Below, piece after piece: positions 1-6,751 of a stretch of DNA of 11,925 nt. The DNA lies in the NCBI GenBank assembly GCA_903893085.1, contig CAITKS010000091.1, positions 1-11,925 of the forward strand, in the 5' to 3' direction. Below the pieces are notes generated by a model. The model was not told where the DNA came from. It did no database searches and saw nothing but the letters and a program-made list of their open reading frames with translations. A program made the translations under genes and the position numbers. How positions within the stretch are numbered: position 1 is the first letter of the stretch; each line of letters opens with the position of its first letter. The stretch is from an uncultured Actinomycetes bacterium. GTDB lineage: Bacteria > Actinomycetota > Actinomycetes > Nanopelagicales > Nanopelagicaceae.

Positions 1-1
1 A

Positions 2-781
2 TCCGTTGAAGTATTTGCCGACGAATCACAAAATTATTTAGTATCTGTTGAACAACTTGAGGCAGCCCGTACGCCAAAGACTAAGGCGCTGCTCTTCTGT
101 TCTCCATCTAACCCAACTGGTTCTGTTTATTCACCAGAACAAGTAAAGGCAATTGGTCAATGGGCAGTTAAAAACAATATTTGGGTTATCTCAGATGAGA
201 TTTATGAGCACTTGTTATACGACGGTGCTACCGCACCTTCTATGCCAGTATTAGTTCCAGAACTTGCAGATACTTGCATCATCATCAACGGTGTTGCCAA
301 GACTTACGCAATGACTGGCTGGCGCGTTGGCTGGATGATCGGCCCTAAGGATGCGATTAAGGCAGCAACTAATCTGCAGTCACATCTTTCTTCAAATGTT
401 TCAAACGTTTCACAGCGCGCGGCAATAGCTGCGCTAACTGGTGACTTATCTGCCGTTCACAAGATGGGCGAGGCATTTAATCGTCGCCGCAAGTTAATCG
501 TTGGATTGCTAAATGAGATCCCTGGTTTTGTCTGCCCAACTCCAACTGGTGCTTTCTATGTTTATCCATCAGTTAAAGGCGTTTTCGGAAAAACTATTCG
601 CGGCAAGACACCTAAGACTTCTGCAGAACTTGCAACGCTTATCTTGGAAGAAGTTGAAGTAGCAGCTGTGCCAGGTGAGGCTTTTGGACCTTCTGGTTAC
701 TTACGTTTCTCATATGCAACAGGCGATGAAGATATCGTCGAAGGTATCGGACGTATCAAGAAGTTGCTTACTGAAGGTTAA
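2..781 (+). CDS. aspC: Class I PLP-dependent aminotransferase, probably aspartate aminotransferase (5' partial)
   Basis: The reading frame is open from base 2 to the TAA at 779-781, so about 259 C-terminal residues are visible and the start lies left of the window. Fold-type I aminotransferase motifs appear in order: SNPTG (the substrate loop), [11 protein letters not shown] (the Asp that contacts the PLP ring nitrogen and the nearby Tyr), then [16 protein letters not shown]. The Lys of that last motif (codon 299-301) forms the PLP Schiff base. RFSYAT near the end carries the Arg that binds the substrate carboxylate. The family transfers amino groups between aspartate and 2-oxoglutarate (oxaloacetate/glutamate). 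The sequence resembles the Ib-type aspartate aminotransferases commonly found beside murB in Actinobacteria. Substrate choice (aspartate, or aspartate plus prephenate) cannot be read from the sequence. Its end overlaps the end of murB, which is on the opposite strand. Confidence 0.9.
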   Translation, partial: SVEVFADESQNYLVSVEQLEAARTPKTKALLFCSPSNPTGSVYSPEQVKAIGQWAVKNNIWVISDEIYEHLLYDGATAPSMPVLVPELADTCIIINGVAKTYAMTGWRVGWMIGPKDAIKAATNLQSHLSSNVSNVSQRAAIAALTGDLSAVHKMGEAFNRRRKLIVGLLNEIPGFVCPTPTGAFYVYPSVKGVFGKTIRGKTPKTSAELATLILEEVEVAAVPGEAFGPSGYLRFSYATGDEDIVEGIGRIKKLLTEG

Positions 782-1787
782 GCCCGATCAGATTAACTTC
801 TGGTTCTAAGGTAATTCCAAACTTATCCTGCACATGTTGCTGCGCGCTCTTTGCCAAGCTGGCAATGTCTTGAGCAGTTGCATTTGCAGCGTTAGTTAAA
901 GCCAAAACGTGCTTAGTTGATACGCGCGCGCCGCCAAATGAATCGCCCTTCTTGATTCCAGAATTTTCAATTAACCATGCAGCACTTGTCTTGATGCGTC
1001 CATCAGCTTGGGGCCAACGAGGTGCACCCTTGGGAAGTTTGGCAGCAGTTGTGGCATCGATAATCGGATTGGTAAAGAAAGATCCGGCCGACCAAGAATC
1101 GCGGTCGCTGGGGTTTAACAACATACCTTTGGCTGCGCGTAGTTCTAGAACTGCTTTGCGAGTTGCAACAACTGGAGCTCTTTCTCCAACTGCGATCTCT
1201 AACTTGTTTGCTAGTTCGGCATAAGTAATTGGATTTGATTCGATACCCATGCGCAATTGGAACTGCACTTCTATAACAACATAACGTCCGGGATGGGCTT
1301 TGAAATAAGAGTTGCGATAAGAGAATTCGCATTGTTCATTTGTGAAAGTTTTAATCTCTTTCATCTGGCGGTCATAGGTACGAACGCGGGTAATGAATTC
1401 GCTAACTTCGTGGCCGTATGCACCTATGTTCTGAATTGGTGATGCGCCAACTGTTCCGGGAATTCCGCTTAGAGTTTCAAGTCCGGCAAAGCCACGAGCA
1501 ACAGTTGATTTAACAAAATCATCCCAGTTTTCGCCGGCGCCGATAGAAAGAGTTGCGCCGCTGCAGGCATCAATTTCGGCTTCGAGAGATTTATTTGTAA
1601 TGCGAATTACGGTGCCATCAAAACCATCGTCTGCCACCAGAATATTTGTGCCACCACCAATAATTAGAATTGGTGAATCCCCCGCTGCTTCAATTGCCGC
1701 AACAATCTCTTTTTCATTGTGTGCATCAACGAATTTTTTGGCAGGCCCGCCTACGCGCAAGCTGGTGTAGTGACGAAGTTCGGCCAT
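768..1787 (-). CDS. murB: UDP-N-acetylenolpyruvoylglucosamine reductase MurB
   Basis: This 339-aa flavoenzyme performs the NADPH-dependent reduction of UDP-GlcNAc-enolpyruvate to UDP-MurNAc, the second committed step of cytoplasmic peptidoglycan synthesis. The FAD-binding part holds IIGGGTNIL (about 42-50) and [19 protein letters not shown] (107-125). YRNS (157-160) supplies the conserved Arg, GSFFTNP (235-241) supplies the Ser that protonates the product, and LEPEV (327-331) supplies the catalytic Glu. Length and the intact C-terminal substrate domain fit a type I MurB. The ATG at 1785-1787 starts at the typical N-terminal phrase [13 protein letters not shown] and lies 9 bases after the preceding stop, so it is probably co-transcribed with the upstream rpmG-hadAB cluster. 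Its 3' end overlaps the convergent aminotransferase gene by 14 bases. Confidence 0.97.
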   Translation of the reverse strand: MAELRHYTSLRVGGPAKKFVDAHNEKEIVAAIEAAGDSPILIIGGGTNILVADDGFDGTVIRITNKSLEAEIDACSGATLSIGAGENWDDFVKSTVARGFAGLETLSGIPGTVGASPIQNIGAYGHEVSEFITRVRTYDRQMKEIKTFTNEQCEFSYRNSYFKAHPGRYVVIEVQFQLRMGIESNPITYAELANKLEIAVGERAPVVATRKAVLELRAAKGMLLNPSDRDSWSAGSFFTNPIIDATTAAKLPKGAPRWPQADGRIKTSAAWLIENSGIKKGDSFGGARVSTKHVLALTNAANATAQDIASLAKSAQQHVQDKFGITLEPEVNLIGLNLQ

Positions 1788-1796
1788 GAGTACAGG

Positions 1797-2684
1797 TTAC
1801 CTGCGTGGGCTCAAGATTGCGCCCTTGCCTCTAAAGCGCTCGAGGATACGGTCGTAATTTTTCTTTGATTGAACTTCCCGAAATTCTGGATCCGCATCGT
1901 AATAACCATGATGTCGTCCTTGTTCAAGGGGTAAATCCATCTGTAATAGGCGTCCATTTACATTTCGTAAGCGCAGCGAAAACTCGATATCTGCATTTCG
2001 ATAATAAATCGCGCGATTATTAAATCCACCTGCATTGGTGGCATCGGCGCAATTAATCGCTAAAAAGTAGCTGAAGATCACATCAACTTCGCCGGCACCT
2101 TTATCGTCAACGCTGCGCCATTCATCATCAGTATTGACTAAACCACCACGCCAACCGACTGCGCTGAAATCGCCTTTGTTTAGTTCGGTGAGAACCGGCG
2201 TAATTGCATCACCTGTAAATCGAGTTGATGGGTCCATGATGACCATGTATTTGGCAGATAAATTCTTTAGTAAAGCATTGGCGCTTTCGCCCCAGCCAAA
2301 GTTTTCGGTAATTGAAAGCAATTGAAATTGCAGATCAATTTCCTCAACTAAATCTGCGGGTTCCCCTATAACGAAGGCCACTATCGGAGTCTTGGTGTTT
2401 GCCTTTATTGATCTCACAGTTTCAGCAGCATCTGATGTAAATCCATCAATAATGATTGCAATTGCGATATCGCCTTCAACTTTGATCGCTTTAATGTCGC
2501 GGGTTGAAGCATAAGTTGGAAAGCGTTCCTTAGCGCGGAATTCGTAGCCACCAGCAACATCAATTACTTCAAATCCCAGCGCCGATATTTGATCGCGCAG
2601 TTGATCAGCCGTTGCGAAATCTTTCGCCGCACGCGCATCAAGGCGTGCTTGTGCTAACTGTTCCTTGCTTTGCGGCTGGGTCAT
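1797..2684 (-). CDS. Protein with CysRS-like C-terminal motif fused to a glycosyltransferase-2-like domain
   Basis: This 295-aa protein has two recognisable parts. Residues 8-50 (AQARLDARAAKDFATADQLR, followed by DQISALGFEVID) closely match the C-terminal helical motif of cysteinyl-tRNA synthetases (R..AR..KDFA.AD.LRD.L...G..V.D). Residues about 72-260 look like a GT-A/family 2 glycosyltransferase fold: a hydrophobic strand before IIDGFTSDAAETVRSI, a second strand IVAFVIGEP, a strand ending in MDPSTRF at the place of the DxD motif, and a late NADIEFSLRLR helix. The DxD is not canonical, so activity is uncertain. No membrane segment or signal peptide is evident. The ATG overlaps the TGA of hadB (ATGA), which implies translational coupling, and murB follows 9 bases later. 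A role in envelope glycan synthesis is only inferred from murB. It could also be a non-catalytic nucleotide-binding protein. Confidence 0.6.
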   Translation of the reverse strand: MTQPQSKEQLAQARLDARAAKDFATADQLRDQISALGFEVIDVAGGYEFRAKERFPTYASTRDIKAIKVEGDIAIAIIIDGFTSDAAETVRSIKANTKTPIVAFVIGEPADLVEEIDLQFQLLSITENFGWGESANALLKNLSAKYMVIMDPSTRFTGDAITPVLTELNKGDFSAVGWRGGLVNTDDEWRSVDDKGAGEVDVIFSYFLAINCADATNAGGFNNRAIYYRNADIEFSLRLRNVNGRLLQMDLPLEQGRHHGYYDADPEFREVQSKKNYDRILERFRGKGAILSPRR

Positions 2685-3091
2685 TTTTTAATTACGACTG
2701 CCTTGGCCATTCCGAGAACTTTGACACCAGCTGATGTTGCAACTAAATCGATTTTGATTTGATCGCCATCAACTTCAGTTACTGTCCCGTTGATTGTTAA
2801 ATCCACTTTTGCACCTGCTGGAACGATAACTGGCTTGATGAAGCGAGCGCCAAATTCTTTAACGGTGCTTGTGCCGCCCGACCATTCGGTGACGTACTTT
2901 CCGACCAAAGCCATAGTTAACATGCCGTGCGCAATCACATTGGGAAGGCCAACAGAGAGTGCAAACTCTTCGTTTTGATGAATTGGATTCTGGTCACCGC
3001 TGGCATTGGCATATGCCTTAAGCATCGCACGGTCGATGTAGACAATCTTTTCCGCAAGCGCTGTACCTACTTCGGCATTAGTGATACTCAT
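2681..3091 (-). CDS. hadB: MaoC-type (R)-hydratase/dehydratase, HadB-like catalytic subunit
   Basis: This is a 136-aa single hotdog protein. The hydratase 2 motif SGDQNPIHQNEEFALSVGLP (31-50) contains the expected catalytic Asp33 and His38, and it is followed by NVIAHGMLTMALVG. In mycobacteria HadA-HadB heterodimers dehydrate 3-hydroxyacyl-ACP in fatty acid synthase II, and the same pair sits beside rpmG in many Actinobacteria. The start was placed at 3089-3091 rather than at the ATG 24 bases upstream, because that ATG lies inside hadA whereas the chosen one overlaps the hadA stop as ATGA. The chosen start also gives the usual N-terminus. Its own TGA overlaps the start of the next gene in the same way. 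Whether it serves fatty acid synthesis or another acyl-ACP/CoA pathway is not shown here. Confidence 0.87.
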   Translation of the reverse strand: MSITNAEVGTALAEKIVYIDRAMLKAYANASGDQNPIHQNEEFALSVGLPNVIAHGMLTMALVGKYVTEWSGGTSTVKEFGARFIKPVIVPAGAKVDLTINGTVTEVDGDQIKIDLVATSAGVKVLGMAKAVVIKK

Positions 3092-3477
3092 GCGCGCACC
3101 ACCAAAGTCGACCAAGATGAGATAACTAGTTCATCCGCGCGATGAAGATCTGAACGGACGCTAACAATTTCATTTCCGGCGGCTACTCGGTAGCTCTCGA
3201 TAGTTGCAGAACAGCGAAGTGAATCCCCTGCTTTGACTGCGCTAAAGATTTCAAACTTCTGGTCGCCATGAACCAAACGAGACCAATCCAAACCGATTTC
3301 CGGCTTGGTTAAAATGCTTTGGAATTGATCGAGTGAAATGCGAATTGTGAAAGTTGGAGGCGCAATTGTTGTATCGGTTTCGCCAATAACGGCAGCGAAG
3401 GTATCAATTTCTGATTGTGAAATAGAGATTGCATCAGCACCAGCGAAGGTGCGCCCGACAGAATCGGGTGCGAGCAT
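3088..3477 (-). CDS. hadA: MaoC/FAS1-like dehydratase, HadA-like partner subunit (short form)
   Basis: This 129-aa protein starts VGRTF and continues with IAPPTFTIRI, GLDWSRLVHGDQKFEIF, VKAGDSL and a C-terminal STLVVRA, which is the signature order of actinobacterial HadA-type subunits. The subunit normally lacks catalytic residues and pairs with HadB. The ATG at 3475-3477 shares one base with the rpmG stop (TAATG), so it is preferred over an in-frame ATG 36 bases upstream within rpmG. Oddity: compared with the roughly 145-160 residues usual for the family, the segment between the first helix (FAAVIGET) and IAPPTF is about 15 residues shorter, so the usual proline/tyrosine-rich stretch before that motif is missing. 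It probably forms a heterodimer with the next gene product. Confidence 0.82.
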   Translation of the reverse strand: MLAPDSVGRTFAGADAISISQSEIDTFAAVIGETDTTIAPPTFTIRISLDQFQSILTKPEIGLDWSRLVHGDQKFEIFSAVKAGDSLRCSATIESYRVAAGNEIVSVRSDLHRADELVISSWSTLVVRA

Positions 3478-3647
3478 TAGCGAGTTTCGCGGTGAAGAGT
3501 TGAAGACTTGCAACGTGGACAGAACTTCTTGAGTTCCATACGGTCTGGATCGTTGCGGCGGTTCTTCTTGGTGATGTAGTTGCGCTCTTTACAGTCAACG
3601 CATGCCATGGTGATCTTTGGACGAACGTCCGCGCTCTTGCTTGCCAT
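3477..3647 (-). CDS. rpmG: 50S ribosomal protein L33 (zinc-ribbon form)
   Basis: This 56-aa basic ribosomal protein begins [19 protein letters not shown]. It has two CxxC pairs (Cys16/Cys19 and Cys43/Cys46), so it is the zinc-binding version of L33, and it ends HRETR. Phrases such as [20 protein letters not shown] are typical of L33. A strong ribosome binding site AAGGAG (3655-3660) sits 7 bases before the ATG at 3645-3647. It follows tRNA-Met by about 108 bases, the usual actinobacterial order. Its stop overlaps the hadA start, which makes it the head of the protein-coding part of the hadAB-murB operon. Confidence 0.96.
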   Translation of the reverse strand: MASKSADVRPKITMACVDCKERNYITKKNRRNDPDRMELKKFCPRCKSSTLHRETR

Positions 3648-3755
3648 GGTCTTGCTCCTTTTATCTGTTACGTACCTGTTTGGTACCTATTTATTACAAG
3701 GCGCTTAGGTTACCTGAGCGATCTCGTAGCGCGAAATTCACGCTTGTTGAACTAG

Positions 3756-3829
3756 TAGCGGAGGCGGGATTTGAACCCACGACACAGCGATTATGAGCCG
3801 CTTGCTCTACCAAGCTGAGCTACCCCGCC
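3756..3829 (-). tRNA. tRNA-Met (elongator, anticodon CAU)
   Basis: This 74-nt cloverleaf can be folded by hand. The acceptor GGCGGGG pairs with CTCCGCT, the D arm is GCTC/GAGC, and the anticodon stem AGCGG/TCGCT encloses the loop CTCATAA with anticodon CAT. The T arm is GTGGG-TTCAAAT-CCCGC and the discriminator is A. The anticodon stem lacks the three consecutive G:C pairs of an initiator tRNA, so it is the elongator type. The 3' CCA is not encoded. The neighbours tRNA-Thr and rpmG match the conserved actinobacterial cluster, which argues against the tRNA-Ile2 (CAU) alternative. Confidence 0.95.
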
Positions 3830-3847
3830 AAGGGTTGTGCATTTTCG

Positions 3848-3920
3848 AGCCCCCCACCGGAATCGAACCGGTGACCTTTTCCTTACCATGGAAACGCTCT
3901 ACCGTCTGAGCTAGGGGGGC
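3848..3920 (-). tRNA. tRNA-Thr (anticodon GGU)
   Basis: This is a 73-nt cloverleaf. The acceptor GCCCCCC pairs with GGGGGGC, the D arm is GCTC/GAGC, and the anticodon stem TTTCC/GGAAA encloses loop ATGGTAA with anticodon GGT. The T arm is ACCGG-TTCGATT-CCGGT and the discriminator is T. CCA is not encoded. It lies 18 bases upstream of tRNA-Met on the same strand, and the pair is probably transcribed together. Confidence 0.96.
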
Positions 3921-3936
3921 AATAGGTAGAGGTGTG

Positions 3937-3965
3937 AGTGTACGTCAGTTGCGCCAAAATTTAAA
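3937..3965 (-). promoter_or_regulatory. Candidate promoter for the tRNA-Thr/tRNA-Met/rpmG transcript
   Basis: On the minus strand a TACACT box (3937-3942) lies 17 bases after TTTAAA (3960-3965), resembling a -10 and a weak -35. Initiation would fall about 10 bases before the first base of tRNA-Thr. The match is by eye only. The alternative is that the tRNAs are read through from the oxidoreductase gene that ends at 3968. Confidence 0.4.
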
Positions 3966-3967
3966 AA

Positions 3968-4918
3968 TTAGCGGGCTGGATCAAGCGTGACTTTGCCCGT
4001 TGTTTGGCGGGCCAGCATCGCTTCGTGGGCTTTTCTCGCCTCGGATAATCCATAGGTTGCACCGATAACAGGATTCAATTTCTTCGCAACGATCAACGCA
4101 AACAACTCGTTTAGAACATCGCCCATCAACTCTTTCTTTCCAAAGCAGTGCGATAGCCAAAAACCTGCAACGGTCTTCGTTCCACCCATGAGTACTCCGG
4201 GATTAATTGCAGTTGGAGCCGTACGAGATGCCATTCCAAATGTGACCAAGCGACCGAATGGTGCAAGTACTGCAAGGCTGTCGTCAAATGTTTTGCCACC
4301 AACCATTTCCAAAACGATATTCACTTTTTTACCGCCATTTGCAGCGATCATTGCACCAGCTAAATCATCAGAATTGGCATCTACTAGTTCATCGGCGCCG
4401 AGTGATTTTGCGAGAGCACCCTTTTCATCAGATGAGGTAACCGCAATTACTTTGGCGCCCCACATCTTCGCTAACTGAATCGCTAACGAGCCAACACCAC
4501 CGGCTGCTGCTTGGATTACAACAGTTTCACCTGGCTGTACATGCGCCATAGTTTTCAAGATATGCCAGGCAGTTGTGCCTTGCACCAACATGGCAACTGC
4601 CTGTTCATCAGTGACACCATCAGGAATATCAACACACATCACTTTATGTGCAAGAACTTTCTGCGCATATCCGCCCGTTGTGGCGCTAGCCAAAACTCTG
4701 CGGCCGCTTTGAGTCTTTCCGACAACTTCTAGACCCGGAATCAGCGGCAGTTCTTGCTTGGAAAGATATGAGTTTTCAGTTTGATGGGTATCTGCATAGT
4801 TAATTCCGATGCAAGAAACATCTATTAACTCTTCAGTTTCACTTGGCACTGGATCAGCCAGATCAACTAGTTCGAGTACTTCTGGACCACCAAATTTGCT
4901 GATCTGAATAGCTTTCAT
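3968..4918 (-). CDS. Quinone oxidoreductase-like medium-chain dehydrogenase/reductase (NADPH-dependent)
   Basis: This 316-aa MDR protein has an N-terminal GroES-like domain (GINYADTHQTENSY, then LPLIPGLEVVG). Its Rossmann domain carries the quinone-oxidoreductase signature AAAGGVGS at 137-144. The Cys cluster of the structural zinc site and the catalytic zinc ligands of alcohol dehydrogenases are absent, so it belongs to the zinc-free QOR branch. That branch reduces quinones or enones with NADPH in the cytoplasm. The ATG comes 2 bases after the methyltransferase stop, and an AAGG box lies inside the end of that gene. It is therefore the last protein gene of the long sulfur-related operon. Its substrate is unknown; a link to quinone or electrophile handling downstream of SQR is an inference from position only. 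Confidence 0.85.
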   Translation of the reverse strand: MKAIQISKFGGPEVLELVDLADPVPSETEELIDVSCIGINYADTHQTENSYLSKQELPLIPGLEVVGKTQSGRRVLASATTGGYAQKVLAHKVMCVDIPDGVTDEQAVAMLVQGTTAWHILKTMAHVQPGETVVIQAAAGGVGSLAIQLAKMWGAKVIAVTSSDEKGALAKSLGADELVDANSDDLAGAMIAANGGKKVNIVLEMVGGKTFDDSLAVLAPFGRLVTFGMASRTAPTAINPGVLMGGTKTVAGFWLSHCFGKKELMGDVLNELFALIVAKKLNPVIGATYGLSEARKAHEAMLARQTTGKVTLDPAR

Positions 4919-4920
4919 CT

Positions 4921-5700
4921 TTAAACCTTATCCCACCAGATAACAGCGAGGTCCCGTTTGGTGACAAAGGGATGGTCAAGAAGAAATTCTTTAACCTCAT
5001 TTAGCCTTGAGGGAGGAAGGCAGAGCCGGACTCGGGTTCTCTCGGCGATTTCATCAGCGCTTTGATCCAGTGGGAAATCTGCAGAAAACTTTTCGATGTT
5101 AGCGCTGATACCCATCTTATTTAGTACAACAAGTAAGTCATCCGCATTAGGGGACGTTGGGCGAACTAATTTCCAGAAGTGTTCCCACCCAGCCGATGCG
5201 GATGTCATTGGGTGAACTATCGGAAGTTCTATGACTACTCGTTTACTGGCGTGGTTATTTAGAGCCTTTAAGAACGGTTCAATATCTCCAACGTTATAGA
5301 CAACGTGATGGACCGTAACAACTTCTGCGACTGGGACTTGTTCGGCAATTGCGGGCCAAAAACCTTCATGAACTTCTGAATCGATATTTCTTTCTATGGC
5401 ATTTTGAGAATACATTTCGAGCATTTCTGCTTGGTGATCTATCCCAATGACATGATTTCCATGTTTAGCAATTGCAAAGGTGGCAACCCCGCCGCCACAT
5501 CCAATATCTAGAACAGTCCCCTTTGTAGAAAGTGCTTCTCTCGCCTTTACGTGTGAAGGTGAATCATTAATTTCTTCTGGCAATGCAAATAAAGCTGGTG
5601 GATGAACCCATGGAGCGACTTCTGCTTGGTCCAATATTTCTTGAGGAATGGCCCAGCTAGCTAAATCGCGCTTCCACTTTTCGGCTGCCGCGTTACTCAC
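4921..5700 (-). CDS. Class I SAM-dependent methyltransferase
   Basis: This is a 259-aa protein with a GTG start at 5698-5700. Motif I, VLDIGCGGGVATFAIAKHG (about 63-81), and the acidic residue after the second strand (GIDHQAEML, Asp88) define the SAM-binding Rossmann fold. VTVHHVVYNVGDIEPFL is the motif IV/post-I region. The C-terminal half, with HFWKLVRPTSPNADDLL and RTRVRLCLPPSRL, resembles a common but uncharacterised actinobacterial methyltransferase family. It overlaps the end of the thioredoxin gene by 8 bases, so it is translationally linked to the redox cluster. A thiol or sulfide acceptor would fit the context, but the sequence gives no acceptor-specific motif. Any small molecule is possible. 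Confidence 0.85.
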   Translation of the reverse strand: MSNAAAEKWKRDLASWAIPQEILDQAEVAPWVHPPALFALPEEINDSPSHVKAREALSTKGTVLDIGCGGGVATFAIAKHGNHVIGIDHQAEMLEMYSQNAIERNIDSEVHEGFWPAIAEQVPVAEVVTVHHVVYNVGDIEPFLKALNNHASKRVVIELPIVHPMTSASAGWEHFWKLVRPTSPNADDLLVVLNKMGISANIEKFSADFPLDQSADEIAERTRVRLCLPPSRLNEVKEFLLDHPFVTKRDLAVIWWDKV

Positions 5701-6070
5701 TTTTTTGTTGGGCAGCTTCTTCTGCTATTTGCTTACGGATGTCATCCATATTTACCGCTTGGATTGAGGCAATTAATTCGCGTAGTGAAGGTTCAGGAAG
5801 TGCTCCCGCTTCACGGTAGAGGAGGACTCCATCTCGAAATGCCATTAGCGTTGGGATCGAGGTTATCCCCGCTGCCGCAGCGATCTCGCGCTCAGCTTCT
5901 GTATCAATCTTGGCGAAAGTTATCTCTGGAAATTCTTCTGAAACCTTTTCGTAAACAGGTCCGAACATGCGGCAAGGTCCACACCACTCCGCCCAAAAAT
6001 CTACGAGCATGATTCCGCCTTTTTCAATTAGCCCCTCAAACTCTGCACTTTTTACATTTACGCTAGCCAC
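5693..6070 (-). CDS. trxA: Thioredoxin with short C-terminal helical extension
   Basis: This is a 125-aa cytoplasmic thioredoxin. The active site WAEWCGPCRM holds Cys30 and Cys33, the buried Asp (VDFWAEW) is present, and the cis-proline loop is TSIPTLMAF. The fold ends near residue 105, and about 20 further residues (MDDIRKQIAEEAAQQKSE) form a charged helix. The start is GTG at 6068-6070, directly after the TAA of the membrane protein gene, with GGAG upstream in that gene's last codons. Thioredoxins reduce disulfides and also persulfides. Its place behind the CoADR-rhodanese and the CPVC membrane protein suggests a dedicated reductant for this module rather than, or as well as, the general thioredoxin. 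No thioredoxin reductase gene is in the window. Confidence 0.93.
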   Translation of the reverse strand: MASVNVKSAEFEGLIEKGGIMLVDFWAEWCGPCRMFGPVYEKVSEEFPEITFAKIDTEAEREIAAAAGITSIPTLMAFRDGVLLYREAGALPEPSLRELIASIQAVNMDDIRKQIAEEAAQQKSE

Positions 6071-6574
6071 TTATTTACGCTCCATCTCTGAGGATTTATC
6101 TTGATCTAATTCTTTCGGAAAACTAATTTGGCAAGAAGATTCTTTGGCAAGTCTTTGCTGAACTGCAAAAGCAAGGAGCAATACTCCTAACCAGGCTAGG
6201 AAGGGTTGCACTGGAGCAAAATATTTAATTGCACCTGTTGACCCCAAGGCGATTAGAACTAACTTATTACAAACTGGGCAACCGACAGCTAGGTATGAAA
6301 GAACTGCACCTACCCCACCGATTTTTATCGATTTCTCTTCGGGAGTAATTACATCATTTCTAAAGTAACTAGCAACTAATAACCCAGAAAGAACGCTAGT
6401 GATAACAAGTACCGGAACTGACCATGGAGTAACTTCAACAGCTCTACCAAATACGGGATTCTCAATAACGGCAGTTGGCAAGCCAACTACAAGATACGTA
6501 ACGATCGCTGCAATCGCTGCAACCAACCAACGCCTTGCGCTCCATGAAAAGAGCGCTGAAAAACAATTTGGCAT
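6071..6574 (-). CDS. Four-helix membrane protein with conserved-looking CPVC motif, thioredoxin-linked
   Basis: This 167-aa protein has hydrophobic segments at about 16-34, 51-69, 86-111 and 119-138 and no signal peptide. The third segment contains VGCPVCNKLVLIALG (Cys99 and Cys102), a CxxC followed by Asn-Lys within or at the edge of the membrane. Two more Cys occur (Cys4 and Cys148), and the C-terminal tail is charged (KELDQDKSSEMERK). Similar small membrane proteins with a GCPVCNK phrase are known to me only as uncharacterised proteins. The CxxC and the immediately following thioredoxin gene suggest thiol/disulfide or sulfur transfer across the membrane, or metal binding. It is not a recognisable DsbD, CcdA, MerT or TauE protein. 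The ATG at 6572-6574 comes 6 bases after the mini-protein stop, and the ribosome binding site is poor. Confidence 0.7.
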   Translation of the reverse strand: MPNCFSALFSWSARRWLVAAIAAIVTYLVVGLPTAVIENPVFGRAVEVTPWSVPVLVITSVLSGLLVASYFRNDVITPEEKSIKIGGVGAVLSYLAVGCPVCNKLVLIALGSTGAIKYFAPVQPFLAWLGVLLLAFAVQQRLAKESSCQISFPKELDQDKSSEMERK

Positions 6575-6580
6575 CCTAAA

Positions 6581-6751
6581 TTATTTTTTCCCACCAAATA
6601 GACGACTTAGTAAGCCCGGTTCCTTTGGATCATTGGCGTGGCCTTGGCAACGCTGGCTCTTTGGAACACCTTTGAGTGCGATTTCAATGTGATTTCCACA
6701 TCCAGACCATGAAGGCTTTCCGCATTTTCTACAAGTTGTACGACTACACAT
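6581..6751 (-). CDS. 56-aa Cys-rich zinc-ribbon-like mini-protein (paralogue B)
   Basis: This short gene encodes 56 residues beginning MCSRTTCRKCGKPSWSGCGN, with the later segment ALKGVPKSQRCQGH and a basic tail PGLLSRLFGGKK. Cys2, Cys7, Cys10, Cys18 and Cys35 plus His21 could form a zinc site. AAGGAG (6759-6764), 7 bases before the ATG at 6749-6751, supports translation, and the start overlaps the CoADR-rhodanese stop by 8 bases. It is clearly paralogous to the 39-aa protein at 10702-10821: both share MCSR, CxxC, WSGCG-x-HI, ALxGVP and a final Cys. The family occurs elsewhere as small conserved hypothetical proteins. Its function is unknown. Sulfur binding, zinc binding or acting as a thiol partner are all possible. 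Confidence 0.85.
   Translation of the reverse strand: MCSRTTCRKCGKPSWSGCGNHIEIALKGVPKSQRCQGHANDPKEPGLLSRLFGGKK

Noticed and set aside
773..800. Hairpin at the convergent aminotransferase/murB ends as a bidirectional terminator
   Set aside because: The arms pair with a bulge and neither side has a T run; the palindrome lies within the coding end of murB. It is too weak to call.
3756..3829. Initiator tRNA or tRNA-Ile2 reading of the CAT-anticodon tRNA
   Set aside because: It lacks the three G:C pairs of the initiator anticodon stem and has a fully paired acceptor; the tRNA-Thr/rpmG context fits elongator tRNA-Met.
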